Assembly (NCBI GenBank): GCA_025449935.1
Contig: JANWIJ010000108.1
Span: forward strand, 1-41,670
Direction: 5' to 3'
DNA from: Chitinophagaceae bacterium
Lineage (GTDB): Bacteria; Bacteroidota; Bacteroidia; Chitinophagales; Chitinophagaceae
DNA length: 41,670 nt
This document shows positions 9,386-17,497 of this stretch, one piece after another. The translations under genes were made by a program, and so were the position numbers. Under the pieces are notes generated by a model that was given only the letters and a program-made list of their open reading frames with translations, was not told where the DNA came from and did no database searches. Positions within the stretch are counted from its first letter, which is position 1; the number at the start of each line of letters is the position of its first letter.

Positions 9386-9796
9386 TCATTTCTCCCCGGC
9401 CATTTCCATAACCAGTTTCCATTCTGCACCCGTAACGGGTTGCACAGATAAACGGCCAATTCTTACCAGGGCCATATCCGCGAGACGTTTATCTTTTTTT
9501 ATGGTCTCCAGGGAGACAGGGGTCTTTAGCTTTTTTTTCGGTTTGAGATCCACCGCCACCCAGCGGTCATCATCTGTGCTGGGATCCTGGTAATGCTCTT
9601 TTGCTACCAGGGCAATACCAACAATAGCGGTTCCATCATTACTGTGATAGAAAAACACTTCATCTCCTTTCTTCATACCCCGTAAATGCAGCCTGGCGGC
9701 ATAGTTTCGTACCCCGCTCCAGCAGGTTTGCGTTTCTTTTACCAGGTCATCCCATGAATAAACGGAGGGTTCTGATTTTACCAGCCAGTAAGCCAT
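9386..9796 (-). CDS. EVE domain protein (THYN1/YdhG-like fold)
   Basis: The protein has 136 residues and consists almost entirely of one EVE domain: MAYWLVKSEPSVYSWDDL, TCWSGVRNYAARLHLR, GDEVFFYHSN, AIVGIALVAKEHYQDPS and WVAVDLKPKKKL. EVE domains belong to the PUA/YTH superfamily and are thought to read modified bases in DNA or RNA. Bacterial copies often sit near restriction genes, but no such partner is present here, which favours the stand-alone housekeeping THYN1-like type. The frame runs open to 9850, but the family invariably starts close to the WLVKSEP motif, so the ATG at 9796 is chosen. It is divergent from the fasciclin gene. Confidence 0.92.
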   Translation of the reverse strand: MAYWLVKSEPSVYSWDDLVKETQTCWSGVRNYAARLHLRGMKKGDEVFFYHSNDGTAIVGIALVAKEHYQDPSTDDDRWVAVDLKPKKKLKTPVSLETIKKDKRLADMALVRIGRLSVQPVTGAEWKLVMEMAGEK

Positions 9797-9847
9797 ACAA
9801 CAAAATTTTAGTGTTTGTTCCAACACGCCAGGGTCAGGAAGCTTTCT

Positions 9848-9855
9848 CAAATTTA
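9848..9855 (-). promoter_or_regulatory. Candidate -7 box for the EVE gene
   Basis: On the minus strand this reads TAAATTTG, a full match to TAnnTTTG, about 52 bases upstream of the EVE ATG at 9796. No convincing -33 TTTG accompanies it. Confidence 0.35.
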
Positions 9856-9964
9856 CGGCGTCAGGGGAGAAAAAATCTTCGGTCTTTTAAATCCGGATCA
9901 TTTCGGGCTGACGTATCTGATGCGGGTCAACGACAAACAAATCAATAACAAAAAAATTAATCTA

Positions 9965-10528
9965 ATGAAATCGCTCAAACAGGTCAGTCTGATGCTCGCC
10001 GCAGCATTATTGTTTAATGTCTCTTTCGGCCAGAATATGAAAGAAGAAACCGTGGAAGTGGGTGGTGCACCCATGTATCCTTCCAAAAACATCGTGGAGA
10101 ATGCCGTGAACTCCAAAGACCACACCACCCTGGTTGCGGCTGTAAAAGCTGCCGGGCTGGTGGAAACGCTGATGAGTGCAGGCCCTTTTACTGTATTCGC
10201 ACCGACAAATTCTGCCTTCGACCTGTTACCTGCCGGAACGGTGGAAACACTGGTCAAACCGGAGAATAAAGCCAAACTGACAAATATCCTCACCTATCAT
10301 GTAGTTGCAGGCAGGCTGGATGCAGATGCCCTGAAAGCAAGAATCCAGGCAGGCAATGGAACAGCAGAACTGGCTACGGTGGCGGGTGGAAAATTATGGA
10401 TAATGAAAAAGGACGGAAAGCTATGGCTGAAAGACGAAAACGGTGGGATAGCCACTATCACTATTAAAAATGTGAACCAGAGCAACGGCGTGATTCATGT
10501 CATCGATCATGTATTATTGCCTAAATAA
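9965..10528 (+). CDS. Secreted fasciclin (FAS1) domain protein
   Basis: The protein has 187 residues. A signal peptide occupies about residues 1-23 (MKSLKQVSLMLAAALLFNVSFGQ). One FAS1 domain covers the rest, with its H1 motif FTVFAPTNSAFDLLP, the middle ILTYHVVAGRLDADAL and the closing H2 motif VIHVIDHVLLP. FAS1 domains mediate adhesion or bind small ligands in the periplasm or on the surface. Many Bacteroidota carry single-domain secreted copies like this one. The open frame extends upstream to 9815, but the ATG at 9965 sits at the signal peptide. It appears monocistronic and is followed by strong hairpins. Confidence 0.93.
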   Translation: MKSLKQVSLMLAAALLFNVSFGQNMKEETVEVGGAPMYPSKNIVENAVNSKDHTTLVAAVKAAGLVETLMSAGPFTVFAPTNSAFDLLPAGTVETLVKPENKAKLTNILTYHVVAGRLDADALKARIQAGNGTAELATVAGGKLWIMKKDGKLWLKDENGGIATITIKNVNQSNGVIHVIDHVLLPK

Positions 10529-10537
10529 AAAGTAAGT

Positions 10538-10570
10538 AAAATCTCCGCCAATCACGGGGGATTTTAGTTT
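10538..10570 (+). terminator. Hairpin downstream of the fasciclin gene
   Basis: AAAATCTCCG (10538-10547) can pair with GGGGGATTTT (10556-10565) across a short loop, with one G-U pair and one bulge. A short T run follows. It starts 10 bases after the stop codon. Confidence 0.5.
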
Positions 10571-10632
10571 CTTAGATAACCCCGAAACATCATTACGCTA
10601 TATGTGATTTTTTTTAAGTCAGGTCAAACAGG

Positions 10633-10659
10633 CCGGTATTCTTCGAATGCCGGTTTTTT
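10633..10659 (+). terminator. Strong Rho-independent terminator
   Basis: CCGGTATTC (10633-10641) pairs with GAATGCCGG (10645-10653) around a TTC loop, with one G-U pair. Six T residues at 10654-10659 follow. This is the clearest terminator in the gap between the fasciclin gene and the cytochrome b gene. It is more than 100 bases beyond the fasciclin stop. A weaker stem at 10592-10608 followed by eight T residues lies between it and the first hairpin. Confidence 0.75.
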
Positions 10660-10761
10660 GGTAATTGTCTTTATCCTGACAAAGTATCTTCATTCAAATG
10701 ATAATATTGCAGGCAGGTTAAGAAGACAATTAAGTAAATTACGAAGAGTATCCACTGAGCT

Positions 10762-11454
10762 ATGACTAAAAAGATTGTCAGGAAACACCCGCTGGCTATC
10801 CGCTGGTTTCATTGGTTTAATTTCCCTGTCCTTGGAATCATGATCTGGAGCGGCCTGCTGATATATTGGGCCAATGACGTGTACAAAATAGGGTTTGGGG
10901 ACAGGACGCTGCTGAAATTTTTCCCTGATTCATTTTACAAAGCACTGAATGTTCCTTTTCGCCTGTCAGAAGGAATGGCTTATCATTTTATTTTTATGTG
11001 GCTTTTCTTCCTGAATGGGATAGCCTATGTCCTTTACACCATTATTTCCGGTGAATGGCGATCCCTTGTTCCCAACAGGAGATCGTTTAAAGAAGCCTGG
11101 CAGGTATTACTGCATGATGTTCGGATCCGTAAAACCGCTCCCCCTGTTCAGGGTAAATACAATTCGGCCCAGAAAATTGCTTATACAGCCATCATTATAA
11201 TGGGGATCGGATCTGTCCTGACAGGTCTTGCCATTTACAAACCTGTGCAGCTGGAGTGGCTTTGTACTTTATTTGGCGGTTATAAAATGGCCCGCATTCT
11301 TCATTTTGCCTTAACCATCGGCTATGTGTTATTCTTCCTGATTCATATAATACAGGTATTACTGGCAGGTTGGAATAATTTCCGGGCTATGATCACCGGT
11401 TTTGAAGTGAAAAAAATAAACGAAGAACCCCCGGTTGACGAACCGGAAAAATAA
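10762..11454 (+). CDS. Cytochrome b561-type membrane subunit
   Basis: This 230-residue protein has four to five membrane helices and the heme-ligating histidines expected of the bacterial cytochrome b561 / Ni-hydrogenase b-type family: HPLAIRWFHWFNF near residue 10, MAYHFIFMWLFF near 75, and ARILHFALTIGYVLFFLIHIIQ near 175-195. Such proteins carry two b hemes and pass electrons between the quinone pool and a periplasmic partner. The gene ends 5 bases before a molybdopterin oxidoreductase gene, so the two almost certainly form one enzyme, similar in concept to MsrQ/MsrP. MsrQ itself belongs to a different heme protein family. Start ATG at 10762. Exact redox substrate unknown. Confidence 0.87.
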   Translation: MTKKIVRKHPLAIRWFHWFNFPVLGIMIWSGLLIYWANDVYKIGFGDRTLLKFFPDSFYKALNVPFRLSEGMAYHFIFMWLFFLNGIAYVLYTIISGEWRSLVPNRRSFKEAWQVLLHDVRIRKTAPPVQGKYNSAQKIAYTAIIIMGIGSVLTGLAIYKPVQLEWLCTLFGGYKMARILHFALTIGYVLFFLIHIIQVLLAGWNNFRAMITGFEVKKINEEPPVDEPEK

Positions 11455-11459
11455 ATAGT

Positions 11460-12242
11460 ATGGCAAATTTTTTTAAAAATCTCTTCACCAGGAATTCCGG
11501 GCTGACCACCTCCCAGGTTATTGAGAAGAAGACGGTGATTTCCTTTTTTTTCTTTTTTCTATTTATGGGCGGTGCGATCGCCGGATGGACCTGGTTGCGC
11601 CGGCAACCATCTGATTCCGGGAAAACCAGCTCACCCATCCGGTCAGTACTTGATGTCAACGAAAAAATATTTGACGGTCTGCTCTCAGACAAACACCTCG
11701 CGAAGGAATACCCGGTTTCGCAAGCTGCCAACCCCGCCCGCGTTAATGGGGACCTGGGTCTGAAAACTCCTTTTGATCCTGTTGCATGGAAAATGAATGT
11801 GATAAAGGCCAGCGGAGATACACTCAAGTTAAACCTGGACGATTTAAAGAAGCTGCCTAAGACAGAAATCGTTTTCAATTTTAAATGTATTGAAGGCTGG
11901 AGCCAGGTGACACACTGGGGCGGAGTCCGGTTTTCCGCTTTCATGAAAGCTTATGGACTTGATGAAGAAGCGGCGATGAAATACCTTGGCCTCAGCACAC
12001 CGGACAAACAATATTATGTAGGAATTGATATGCCCAGTGCCCTGCACCCGCAAACTTTATTGTGTTATGAACTGAATGGTCAGCCACTCCCCATGAACCA
12101 GGGCTATCCACTGCGGCTGATCATTCCTGTAAAATATGGCGTAAAAAGCCTGAAACGGATCGGCGATATGTATTTCTCCAATCAAAGGACACCGGATTAT
12201 TGGTCAGATAAGAAGGGATATGATTATTATTCAGGTTTATAA
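11460..12242 (+). CDS. Membrane-anchored molybdopterin-dependent oxidoreductase (sulfite oxidase family)
   Basis: The protein has 260 residues. Residues 130 onward match the sulfite oxidase/MsrP molybdopterin fold: LPKTEIVFNFKCIEGWS with Cys143 as the likely Mo ligand, VTHWGGVRFSAF, YYVGIDMPSALHPQTLLCYELNGQPLP, then GYPLRLIIPVKYGVKSLKRI. The usual MsrP role is repair of methionine sulfoxide, but other members act on sulfite or unknown substrates. Residues 26-47 form one hydrophobic helix with basic residues after it. No twin-arginine export motif precedes it, although Mo enzymes normally leave the cell folded by Tat. The cytochrome b gene just upstream supplies the membrane electron route. 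Substrate not determinable from sequence. Confidence 0.87.
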   Translation: MANFFKNLFTRNSGLTTSQVIEKKTVISFFFFFLFMGGAIAGWTWLRRQPSDSGKTSSPIRSVLDVNEKIFDGLLSDKHLAKEYPVSQAANPARVNGDLGLKTPFDPVAWKMNVIKASGDTLKLNLDDLKKLPKTEIVFNFKCIEGWSQVTHWGGVRFSAFMKAYGLDEEAAMKYLGLSTPDKQYYVGIDMPSALHPQTLLCYELNGQPLPMNQGYPLRLIIPVKYGVKSLKRIGDMYFSNQRTPDYWSDKKGYDYYSGL

Positions 12243-12255
12243 AAACCGATGATAA

Positions 12256-12975
12256 TTACCAGCCGGAAGCTAATACATCTGCCAAATGCATGGTCTGCAG
12301 TTTATAACCTTTGTGCCGGATATATCCCTCCAGGTGCATCAGGCAGGAATGATCGGTGGAAATAAGATAATCAGCACCGGTAGCTAAAGCGTTTTCGACT
12401 TTTTGCTCCCCCATCGCTACTGAAATTCCTTCAAATTTTACAGCGAAAGTGCCCCCGAAACCGCAGCAGGTTTCCACATCATTCATTTCGGCCAGTTCAA
12501 GACCTCTCACCTGTGAAAGAAGTTTTCTTGGTTCCTCCTTGATTTTGCATTCCCGCAACCCTGCACAGGAGTCGTGATAAGTAGCTTTGCCCGGCAAGGA
12601 TGCCCCGACATTTTCAATTTTCAGGATATGGGTGAGGAATTCCGAAAATTCGAAAATGCGTTTCCCTGTGTCAACCACTTCATGGTGCATGGAAGAATTC
12701 TCAAATAATTTGGAATAATAATTCCTGACAAACCCCACGCAACTTGCACTGGGGGAAACAATGTATTCGTTGCCGCTGAAATCTTTGAGGAATTTAGTAC
12801 AAACCGATTTGGCTTCGTCCCAGAAACCGGCATTGAATGCGGGCTGCCCGCAACAGGTTTGTGCAGTGTTATAGCTGACCGTACATCCCGCTTTCTCCAG
12901 CACTTTTATCATATTGAAGGCTGTGGCGGGGAAAAGCTGGTCAACAAAACAGGGTATAAAGATCTGTACGTTCAA
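12256..12975 (-). CDS. CCG-domain (Fe-S)-binding protein, LutA/LldE-like
   Basis: The protein has 239 residues with two cysteine-rich CCG domains: TCCGQPAFNAGF at about 40-50 and TCCGFGGTFAVKFEG from about 169, plus YHDSCAGLR at 133-141. The family includes LutA/YkgE of the lactate oxidase complex and HdrB. Here LutB and LutC partners are absent. The start is a TTG at 12975, three bases after the ribH stop. No ATG is available between the preceding in-frame TAA and the conserved IFIPCFVDQ segment, so TTG is well supported. The gene ends the pdhA-TPR-ribH operon. The fold is clear; participation in lactate oxidation is only inferred. Confidence 0.87.
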   Translation of the reverse strand: MNVQIFIPCFVDQLFPATAFNMIKVLEKAGCTVSYNTAQTCCGQPAFNAGFWDEAKSVCTKFLKDFSGNEYIVSPSASCVGFVRNYYSKLFENSSMHHEVVDTGKRIFEFSEFLTHILKIENVGASLPGKATYHDSCAGLRECKIKEEPRKLLSQVRGLELAEMNDVETCCGFGGTFAVKFEGISVAMGEQKVENALATGADYLISTDHSCLMHLEGYIRHKGYKLQTMHLADVLASGW

Positions 12976-12978
12976 TGT

Positions 12979-13473
12979 TTATTTCTTGATGGATTTGACC
13001 AGGCTGATCATTTTCAACGCGGTGATCGCGGCCTCCTCTCCTTTATGTCCGTGTTTGCCACCGGTTCTTTCTGCTGCCTGCTCCGTATTATCTACAGTCA
13101 GGATTCCAAAGATGCTGGGAACAGGCAAACTAAGATTTAATAGAAGCACACCATCTGTTACGGCTTTACAGACATAATCAAAATGCGGCGTGTCACCCCG
13201 GACCACACAACCCAGGGCAATAAAGGCATCCGGCTTCTTCTTTTTATGTTCCCAATAGCTTTTTATCCCAAATGGAATTTCCACTGCACCGGGAACGGTG
13301 ACCGTTATGATTTTTCTGACATCATACTTTTGCAATTCACTGATGCATCCCTTTTCCAGTTCATCCACGATAGCAGCATTCCATTCAGTCTTCACCAAAA
13401 CGATACAGGCATCCTGTACTTTCAGAATGCCTGTGCCTGTTCGCAATAATTTGCTGTTGCTTACATCCGCCAT
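12979..13473 (-). CDS. ribH: 6,7-dimethyl-8-ribityllumazine synthase
   Basis: This enzyme condenses 5-amino-6-ribitylamino-uracil with 3,4-dihydroxy-2-butanone 4-phosphate, the penultimate step of riboflavin synthesis. The 164 residues hold the expected motifs: TEWNAAIVDEL, VPGAVEIPF, the catalytic loop GCVVRGDTPHFDYV with its histidine, and FGILTVDNTEQAAER followed by Gly-Lys-His-Gly-His-Lys-Gly. It probably assembles as a pentamer or 60-mer shell in the cytoplasm. The gene begins 2 bases after the upstream TPR gene ends, so translation is likely coupled. Other rib genes are not in this window. Confidence 0.97.
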   Translation of the reverse strand: MADVSNSKLLRTGTGILKVQDACIVLVKTEWNAAIVDELEKGCISELQKYDVRKIITVTVPGAVEIPFGIKSYWEHKKKKPDAFIALGCVVRGDTPHFDYVCKAVTDGVLLLNLSLPVPSIFGILTVDNTEQAAERTGGKHGHKGEEAAITALKMISLVKSIKK

Positions 13474-13475
13474 GA

Positions 13476-14168
13476 TCAGTTATCAATTGTATAAACTCCC
13501 AGTTGCGCCAGGTGGTTCTCTGCATCAAACGCCTGTTGGGTTTTGGGAAATTTTTCTTTTACTTCTTTATACAAGGCAATCGCTTCTTTCGAGTCTTTCA
13601 TGACGCGGTCTGCCAGGAACGCGGCCATAAAAAGATACTCGGCAGCATTGCTTTCATCACTTTCAAAATGGCGGGCTGCTTTTTTATACGAGGAAACAGC
13701 ATCCGCATTCTTTCCCAGGTCCGCATAGGCATCGCCCAGCAATTTATATGCCCTGGCCTGGATGGGTTTGGAACTACTGCTGAACTTTTCAAGCTGTTTT
13801 ACAGCTTTTTCATTGTCATTTAGTTTGATATAACAACTGCCAGCATAAAACCGGGCGAGTTTGCCGGCTTTTGTACCACCGTACTTATCAATTATTTTCA
13901 GGAAACCCCAGCTCTGGCCATCGCCATTTAATGCCAGGTTTACTGAATCCATCCGGTAATACTCCTCGGCCCTGAATATTGCTTCAGCCGCTTTTGTTTC
14001 TTTGGGTTTTACCATAAACTCCTGGTAAGCATACCAGCCACCAATCGCCAGGATCAGGATGGTGGAAACGATCATCAGCGGCTTATTATACCGGGTCCAG
14101 AAATCTTTTGCTTTCGCAATCACGACTTCACTGTTATCCGCATCCTGCACATTTTTCTTGTCTGCCAT
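13476..14168 (-). CDS. TPR membrane protein, YfgM-like
   Basis: The protein has 230 residues. A short charged N-terminal part precedes one membrane helix at about 31-48, then soluble TPR-like helices: GKLARFYAGSCYIKLNDNEKAVKQL, QARAYKLLGDAYADLGKNADAVSSYKKAA, AEYLFMAAFLADRV. The N-in, single-helix layout with C-terminal TPRs matches YfgM-type ancillary proteins of the Sec translocon or BAM region. In Bacteroidota this protein is usually annotated only as tetratricopeptide repeat protein. It sits between pdhA (29 bases upstream) and ribH (2 bases downstream) in one operon, which says little about its function. Confidence 0.85.
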   Translation of the reverse strand: MADKKNVQDADNSEVVIAKAKDFWTRYNKPLMIVSTILILAIGGWYAYQEFMVKPKETKAAEAIFRAEEYYRMDSVNLALNGDGQSWGFLKIIDKYGGTKAGKLARFYAGSCYIKLNDNEKAVKQLEKFSSSSKPIQARAYKLLGDAYADLGKNADAVSSYKKAARHFESDESNAAEYLFMAAFLADRVMKDSKEAIALYKEVKEKFPKTQQAFDAENHLAQLGVYTIDN

Positions 14169-14197
14169 AAAATATAGGTTACTTGTTTTATTTACTG

Positions 14198-15193
14198 TTA
14201 GTCAACTATAAAGGGATAGTTCTGATCCACGTATACATCTTTCAGGACTTCGCTGTCATCCGGCCAGGGACTCTCTTCCGCAAATTTTACTGACTCATTT
14301 ACAATAGCATCCACTCTTTTGTTGATTGCGGCAATTTCCTGTTCGGTGGCGTATTTGTGATCGTAAATTATTTTCAATACCTGCTGGATCGGGTCTTTGC
14401 CTTTGTATTCATCCACCTCTTCCTTGGTCCTGTATTTCTGCGGATCGCTGATGGAGTGGCCTTTGTACCGGTAGGTTTTGATCTCGAGTAATGTTGGTCC
14501 GCCTTTTTCCCTTGCTCTTTTTACGGCCCGGCTGATTCCTTCATGTACATCTTCAGCGCTCATGCCGTTTAAAGTGTCCGCCGGCATTTCATATGCATCA
14601 GCCAGCTTATAGATATCAATGACATTAGAGGTACGTTCAATGGAAGTACCCATGGCATAGTTGTTATTCTCACAAATAAAGATCACCGGTAGTTTCCACA
14701 GCATTGCCAGGTTAAATGTTTCATGCAGCATACCCTGCCTCGCCGCGCCGTCCCCAAAGAAACACAGAACGATATTATCCGTGTTCCTGTATTGTTCAGC
14801 AAAAGCCAGCCCGGCACCTGTTCCTATCTGGGCACCCACGATTCCATGACCGCCGTAAAAATTTACATCCTTGCCAAAAAAATGCATGCTGCCACCTTTG
14901 CCTTTGGCGCAGCCTGTTGCTTTGCCGTACAGTTCGGCCATACAGCTGTTTACTGAAACCCCTTTTGCTATTGCAAGCCCATGGTCGCGGTAAGCCGTAA
15001 TAAAAAGATCTTCAGGCCTGGTGCCGGTCATACAACCCGCTGCAATTGCTTCCTGCCCGATATAGGCATGGAAAAAGCCCCGGATCTTGCCTTCCATTTT
15101 GTATTTCTCTTCCGCCATGAGTTCAAACTGGCGGATCAGCTGCATTAATTCATACCAATAGAGGTATGTTTCCTTTGAAAATTTGGTAGCCAC
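14198..15193 (-). CDS. pdhA: Pyruvate dehydrogenase E1 component, alpha subunit
   Basis: This thiamine diphosphate enzyme subunit decarboxylates pyruvate in the pyruvate dehydrogenase complex. The 331 residues include RGFFHAYIGQEAIAAG, DLFITAYRDHG, KGKGGSMHFF, the diphosphate-binding GDGAARQGMLHE ... ENN motif (about 147-177), and the phosphorylation-loop-like YRYKGHSISDP segment. The first possible start is a GTG at 15193, two codons after an in-frame TAG. Family members start with the same MATKF-type sequence, so GTG is chosen over the internal ATG at residue 17. The beta subunit and E2 are not adjacent. It leads the operon pdhA-TPR-ribH-lutA-like. Confidence 0.95.
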   Translation of the reverse strand: MATKFSKETYLYWYELMQLIRQFELMAEEKYKMEGKIRGFFHAYIGQEAIAAGCMTGTRPEDLFITAYRDHGLAIAKGVSVNSCMAELYGKATGCAKGKGGSMHFFGKDVNFYGGHGIVGAQIGTGAGLAFAEQYRNTDNIVLCFFGDGAARQGMLHETFNLAMLWKLPVIFICENNNYAMGTSIERTSNVIDIYKLADAYEMPADTLNGMSAEDVHEGISRAVKRAREKGGPTLLEIKTYRYKGHSISDPQKYRTKEEVDEYKGKDPIQQVLKIIYDHKYATEQEIAAINKRVDAIVNESVKFAEESPWPDDSEVLKDVYVDQNYPFIVD

Positions 15194-15212
15194 CGGCTAA
15201 AAATTTGAGTCG

Positions 15213-15220
15213 CAAAAATA
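15213..15220 (-). promoter_or_regulatory. Candidate -7 box for pdhA
   Basis: On the minus strand this reads TATTTTTG, a full TAnnTTTG match, with an A/T-rich upstream stretch. It would give a leader of only about 10-15 bases before the GTG start. The remaining 210 bases toward recF show no clear additional signal. Confidence 0.45.
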
Positions 15221-15430
15221 AGGGGAAAAAAGGAATTTTAAAGCAGTGATTTTGAAGGAATAATCAGGGTTCTGATTCCCATTTGAGCCCATACCCCTGA
15301 TTCCAATAAGCAGTTGTTTCACCCGGGGATATCTTCCCTTTTCCGGCCAGGGAAAAATGGGGTGAATCCGTTCCAATCCTGGTATTTCGACGGCATTGTT
15401 CCTTGGATCATCGCCTTTATCTTGCACTTA

Positions 15431-16513
15431 ATGCTTCGTCTTCAAGCCATATCACTGATTCAATTCAAAAACTACAGCAAACGTTCTTTTGACTTCAAAG
15501 AGCGGGTTGTAGGTATCTGTGGCAAGAACGGGGTGGGTAAAACCAACCTGCTGGATGCCATCCATTATCTCTGCTTTACCAAAAGTTATTTTAGCCGCCA
15601 GGATGCCAACAACGTACAGATAGGAAAAAGCGGTTTCAGGATTGAAGGAAATATAGAATTGCAGGATAAACCGGAGAAGGCAGTCTGCATCCTGCGCGAA
15701 ACGGGCCGGAAAGAAATGATCGTGAATGAAAGCATATATGATAAATTTTCTCATCATATTGGGCGCTATCCCTGCGTGGTTATAGCGCCGGATGACGCTG
15801 AACTGATCACGGGAGGCAGCGAAGAAAGGAGAAAATTCATAGATGCTTTATTGTCCCAACTGGATCCTGAATACCTGCAGCAACTGATCGTATATGTCAA
15901 ACTCTTGCAGCAACGGAACTCTTTGTTAAAATCATTTACGGAAACCGGGGTAAAGAATCTTGAATTGCTGGATGTACTGGATGAACAACTGGAAAAACCA
16001 GGCAAATTTATTTTTAACCGGCGGAAGGAATTCCTGGTTTCCTTTTTACCACTGGTGAAACACCTGTATAACAGTATTGCCAGTGAGCCCGAGGATGTAC
16101 ATCTCTTTTATGAAAGTGAATTGCTGGAAGCTGATTTACCGGAACTGCTGAAAGTAAACCGGAACAGGGACTGCCTGCTGCAGCGAACCACTTCCGGAAT
16201 CCACAAGGATGATCTTGATATACAATTGGGGCAGCACGTTTTCCGCTGGATAGCATCACAGGGACAACGAAAGAGCCTGTTATTTGCCCTGAAACTGGGG
16301 GAAATGGAAGTGTTGAGAAAAGAAAAAGGCTTTGCTCCTCTCCTGCTCCTGGACGATGTGTTTGAGAAATTAGACGAAGACCGCATCAGCAACCTGCTGA
16401 AAAAAGTTTGCGTGGAAAATGAAGGACAGGTTTTTATTACCGATACAAATGAAGAGCGGCTTGGCAGTCACCTATCCGGGTTGAATGTTCCCTTCGAAAT
16501 GATTCGGCTATAA
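15431..16513 (+). CDS. recF: DNA replication and repair protein RecF
   Basis: RecF is an SMC-like ATPase that, with RecO and RecR, loads RecA at single-strand gaps. The 360 residues contain the Walker A GICGKNGVGKTNLLDAI near 30-46, the signature SQGQRKSLLFALKLGEM, and Walker B LLLLDDVFEKLDEDRI near 310. The start MLRLQAISLIQFKNY at 15431 matches family N-termini; the frame is open upstream to 15314, but that extension looks unlike RecF. A DUF721 gene follows after 108 bases in the same direction, a frequent neighbour in Bacteroidota. dnaA, dnaN and gyrB are not in this window. Confidence 0.97.
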   Translation: MLRLQAISLIQFKNYSKRSFDFKERVVGICGKNGVGKTNLLDAIHYLCFTKSYFSRQDANNVQIGKSGFRIEGNIELQDKPEKAVCILRETGRKEMIVNESIYDKFSHHIGRYPCVVIAPDDAELITGGSEERRKFIDALLSQLDPEYLQQLIVYVKLLQQRNSLLKSFTETGVKNLELLDVLDEQLEKPGKFIFNRRKEFLVSFLPLVKHLYNSIASEPEDVHLFYESELLEADLPELLKVNRNRDCLLQRTTSGIHKDDLDIQLGQHVFRWIASQGQRKSLLFALKLGEMEVLRKEKGFAPLLLLDDVFEKLDEDRISNLLKKVCVENEGQVFITDTNEERLGSHLSGLNVPFEMIRL

Positions 16514-16621
16514 CCTGTTTTTGGTTCCAGGCTTAAAGTTATTTCCTGATGAGCATTCCTTAACGAAACGTGTATGCTTTAAAGACAATAACCTTAAAAG
16601 TTAAACCTGTAACTTTACCAT

Positions 16622-16903
16622 ATGGCACAGCTCTCAATCGGCGATGCGATTAAAGAATTCCTGAATAAAAGCCGTATCAAGGGCGGTATACAGGCCCTGC
16701 AGATAGAAGATATCTGGGAGGATATTATGGGGAAGACCATCGCCCGTTATACCGATAAACTACAGATCATTGGCGATAAACTGATCATTACAACCAGTGT
16801 CGGCCCCTTGAAAAATGAACTGATCTACCAGAAAGAAAAAATAAAACAACGGGTTAATGAAGCCCTGCAGCAAAAAGTAGTGAATGAAGTGATCATTCAA
16901 TAA
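16622..16903 (+). CDS. DUF721 / DciA-like protein
   Basis: The protein has 93 residues: SIGDAIKEFLNK, then DIWEDIMGKTIARYTDKLQIIGDKLIITTSVGPLKNELIYQKEKI and a short tail ending in EVIIQ. This is the KH-like DUF721 fold. In other bacteria the family member DciA helps load the DnaB helicase. Bacteroidota copies are short like this one. Its position directly after recF fits a role around replication. The ATG is preceded by 108 bases without another gene. The helicase-loading role is taken from the family and is not visible in this sequence itself. Confidence 0.88.
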   Translation: MAQLSIGDAIKEFLNKSRIKGGIQALQIEDIWEDIMGKTIARYTDKLQIIGDKLIITTSVGPLKNELIYQKEKIKQRVNEALQQKVVNEVIIQ

Positions 16904-16906
16904 CGG

Positions 16907-17332
16907 TTACGCTATAATTTTTTCCATATCAAAAATAATGGCACCACGGCTTACGGCTTCTTCCAGGATGTCATCACTTGAAACGATTCCAATAAAATCA
17001 TGGTTGGCAAAAACCGGGAGGTAGCGGACATGATGCCGTCTCATCACGCGCATACATTGTTCTACGGTGTCTTCTGCAGCCACCACGGGCAACCGCGTAT
17101 TCATTATTTCCATTACCCTTGTCTTTGAAAAGGGCTGTGTGGCAAATATAGATTTGGTAGCTATATCATGCTCTGTCACCAGGCCCAAAAATCTTTCATT
17201 ATCATCCATGACGATCAGGTAGTCCGTATTCTGCGTGCTCATCCTGCATAAGGCATCACTAATCGTACAACCGGGAGAAATTTTTTGAAAATGAAGTTGT
17301 TTCCTTGCCAGGATTTCGGTTACTTTTTCCAT
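16907..17332 (-). CDS. CBS-pair domain protein
   Basis: The protein has 141 residues and is nothing but two CBS motifs. The first is at about 18-70 (ISDALCRMSTQNTDYLIVMDDNERFLGLVTEHDIA), the second at about 78-135 (RLPVVAAEDTVEQCMRVMRRHHVRYLPVFANHDFIGIVSSDDIL). CBS pairs bind adenosine nucleotides and regulate partner enzymes or channels. A stand-alone pair has no catalytic activity of its own. It is convergent with the DUF721 gene, with only 3 bases between their ends, and no terminator hairpin fits there. Partner unknown. Confidence 0.92.
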   Translation of the reverse strand: MEKVTEILARKQLHFQKISPGCTISDALCRMSTQNTDYLIVMDDNERFLGLVTEHDIATKSIFATQPFSKTRVMEIMNTRLPVVAAEDTVEQCMRVMRRHHVRYLPVFANHDFIGIVSSDDILEEAVSRGAIIFDMEKIIA

Positions 17333-17497
17333 AGACTTTTGATTTATTAGTTAGTTTTTCCCCCTGTGGAACCTGCGTATAGTGCAATAATGAAGCCCTT
17401 CTCTTAAAGTTACAAAAGAAAAAAAGTGAAAATGACAACCTGCAGACAATGTGAAGAAAAATGTAGCAACCCTCATTGTCGTGTACGCAGAACATCC

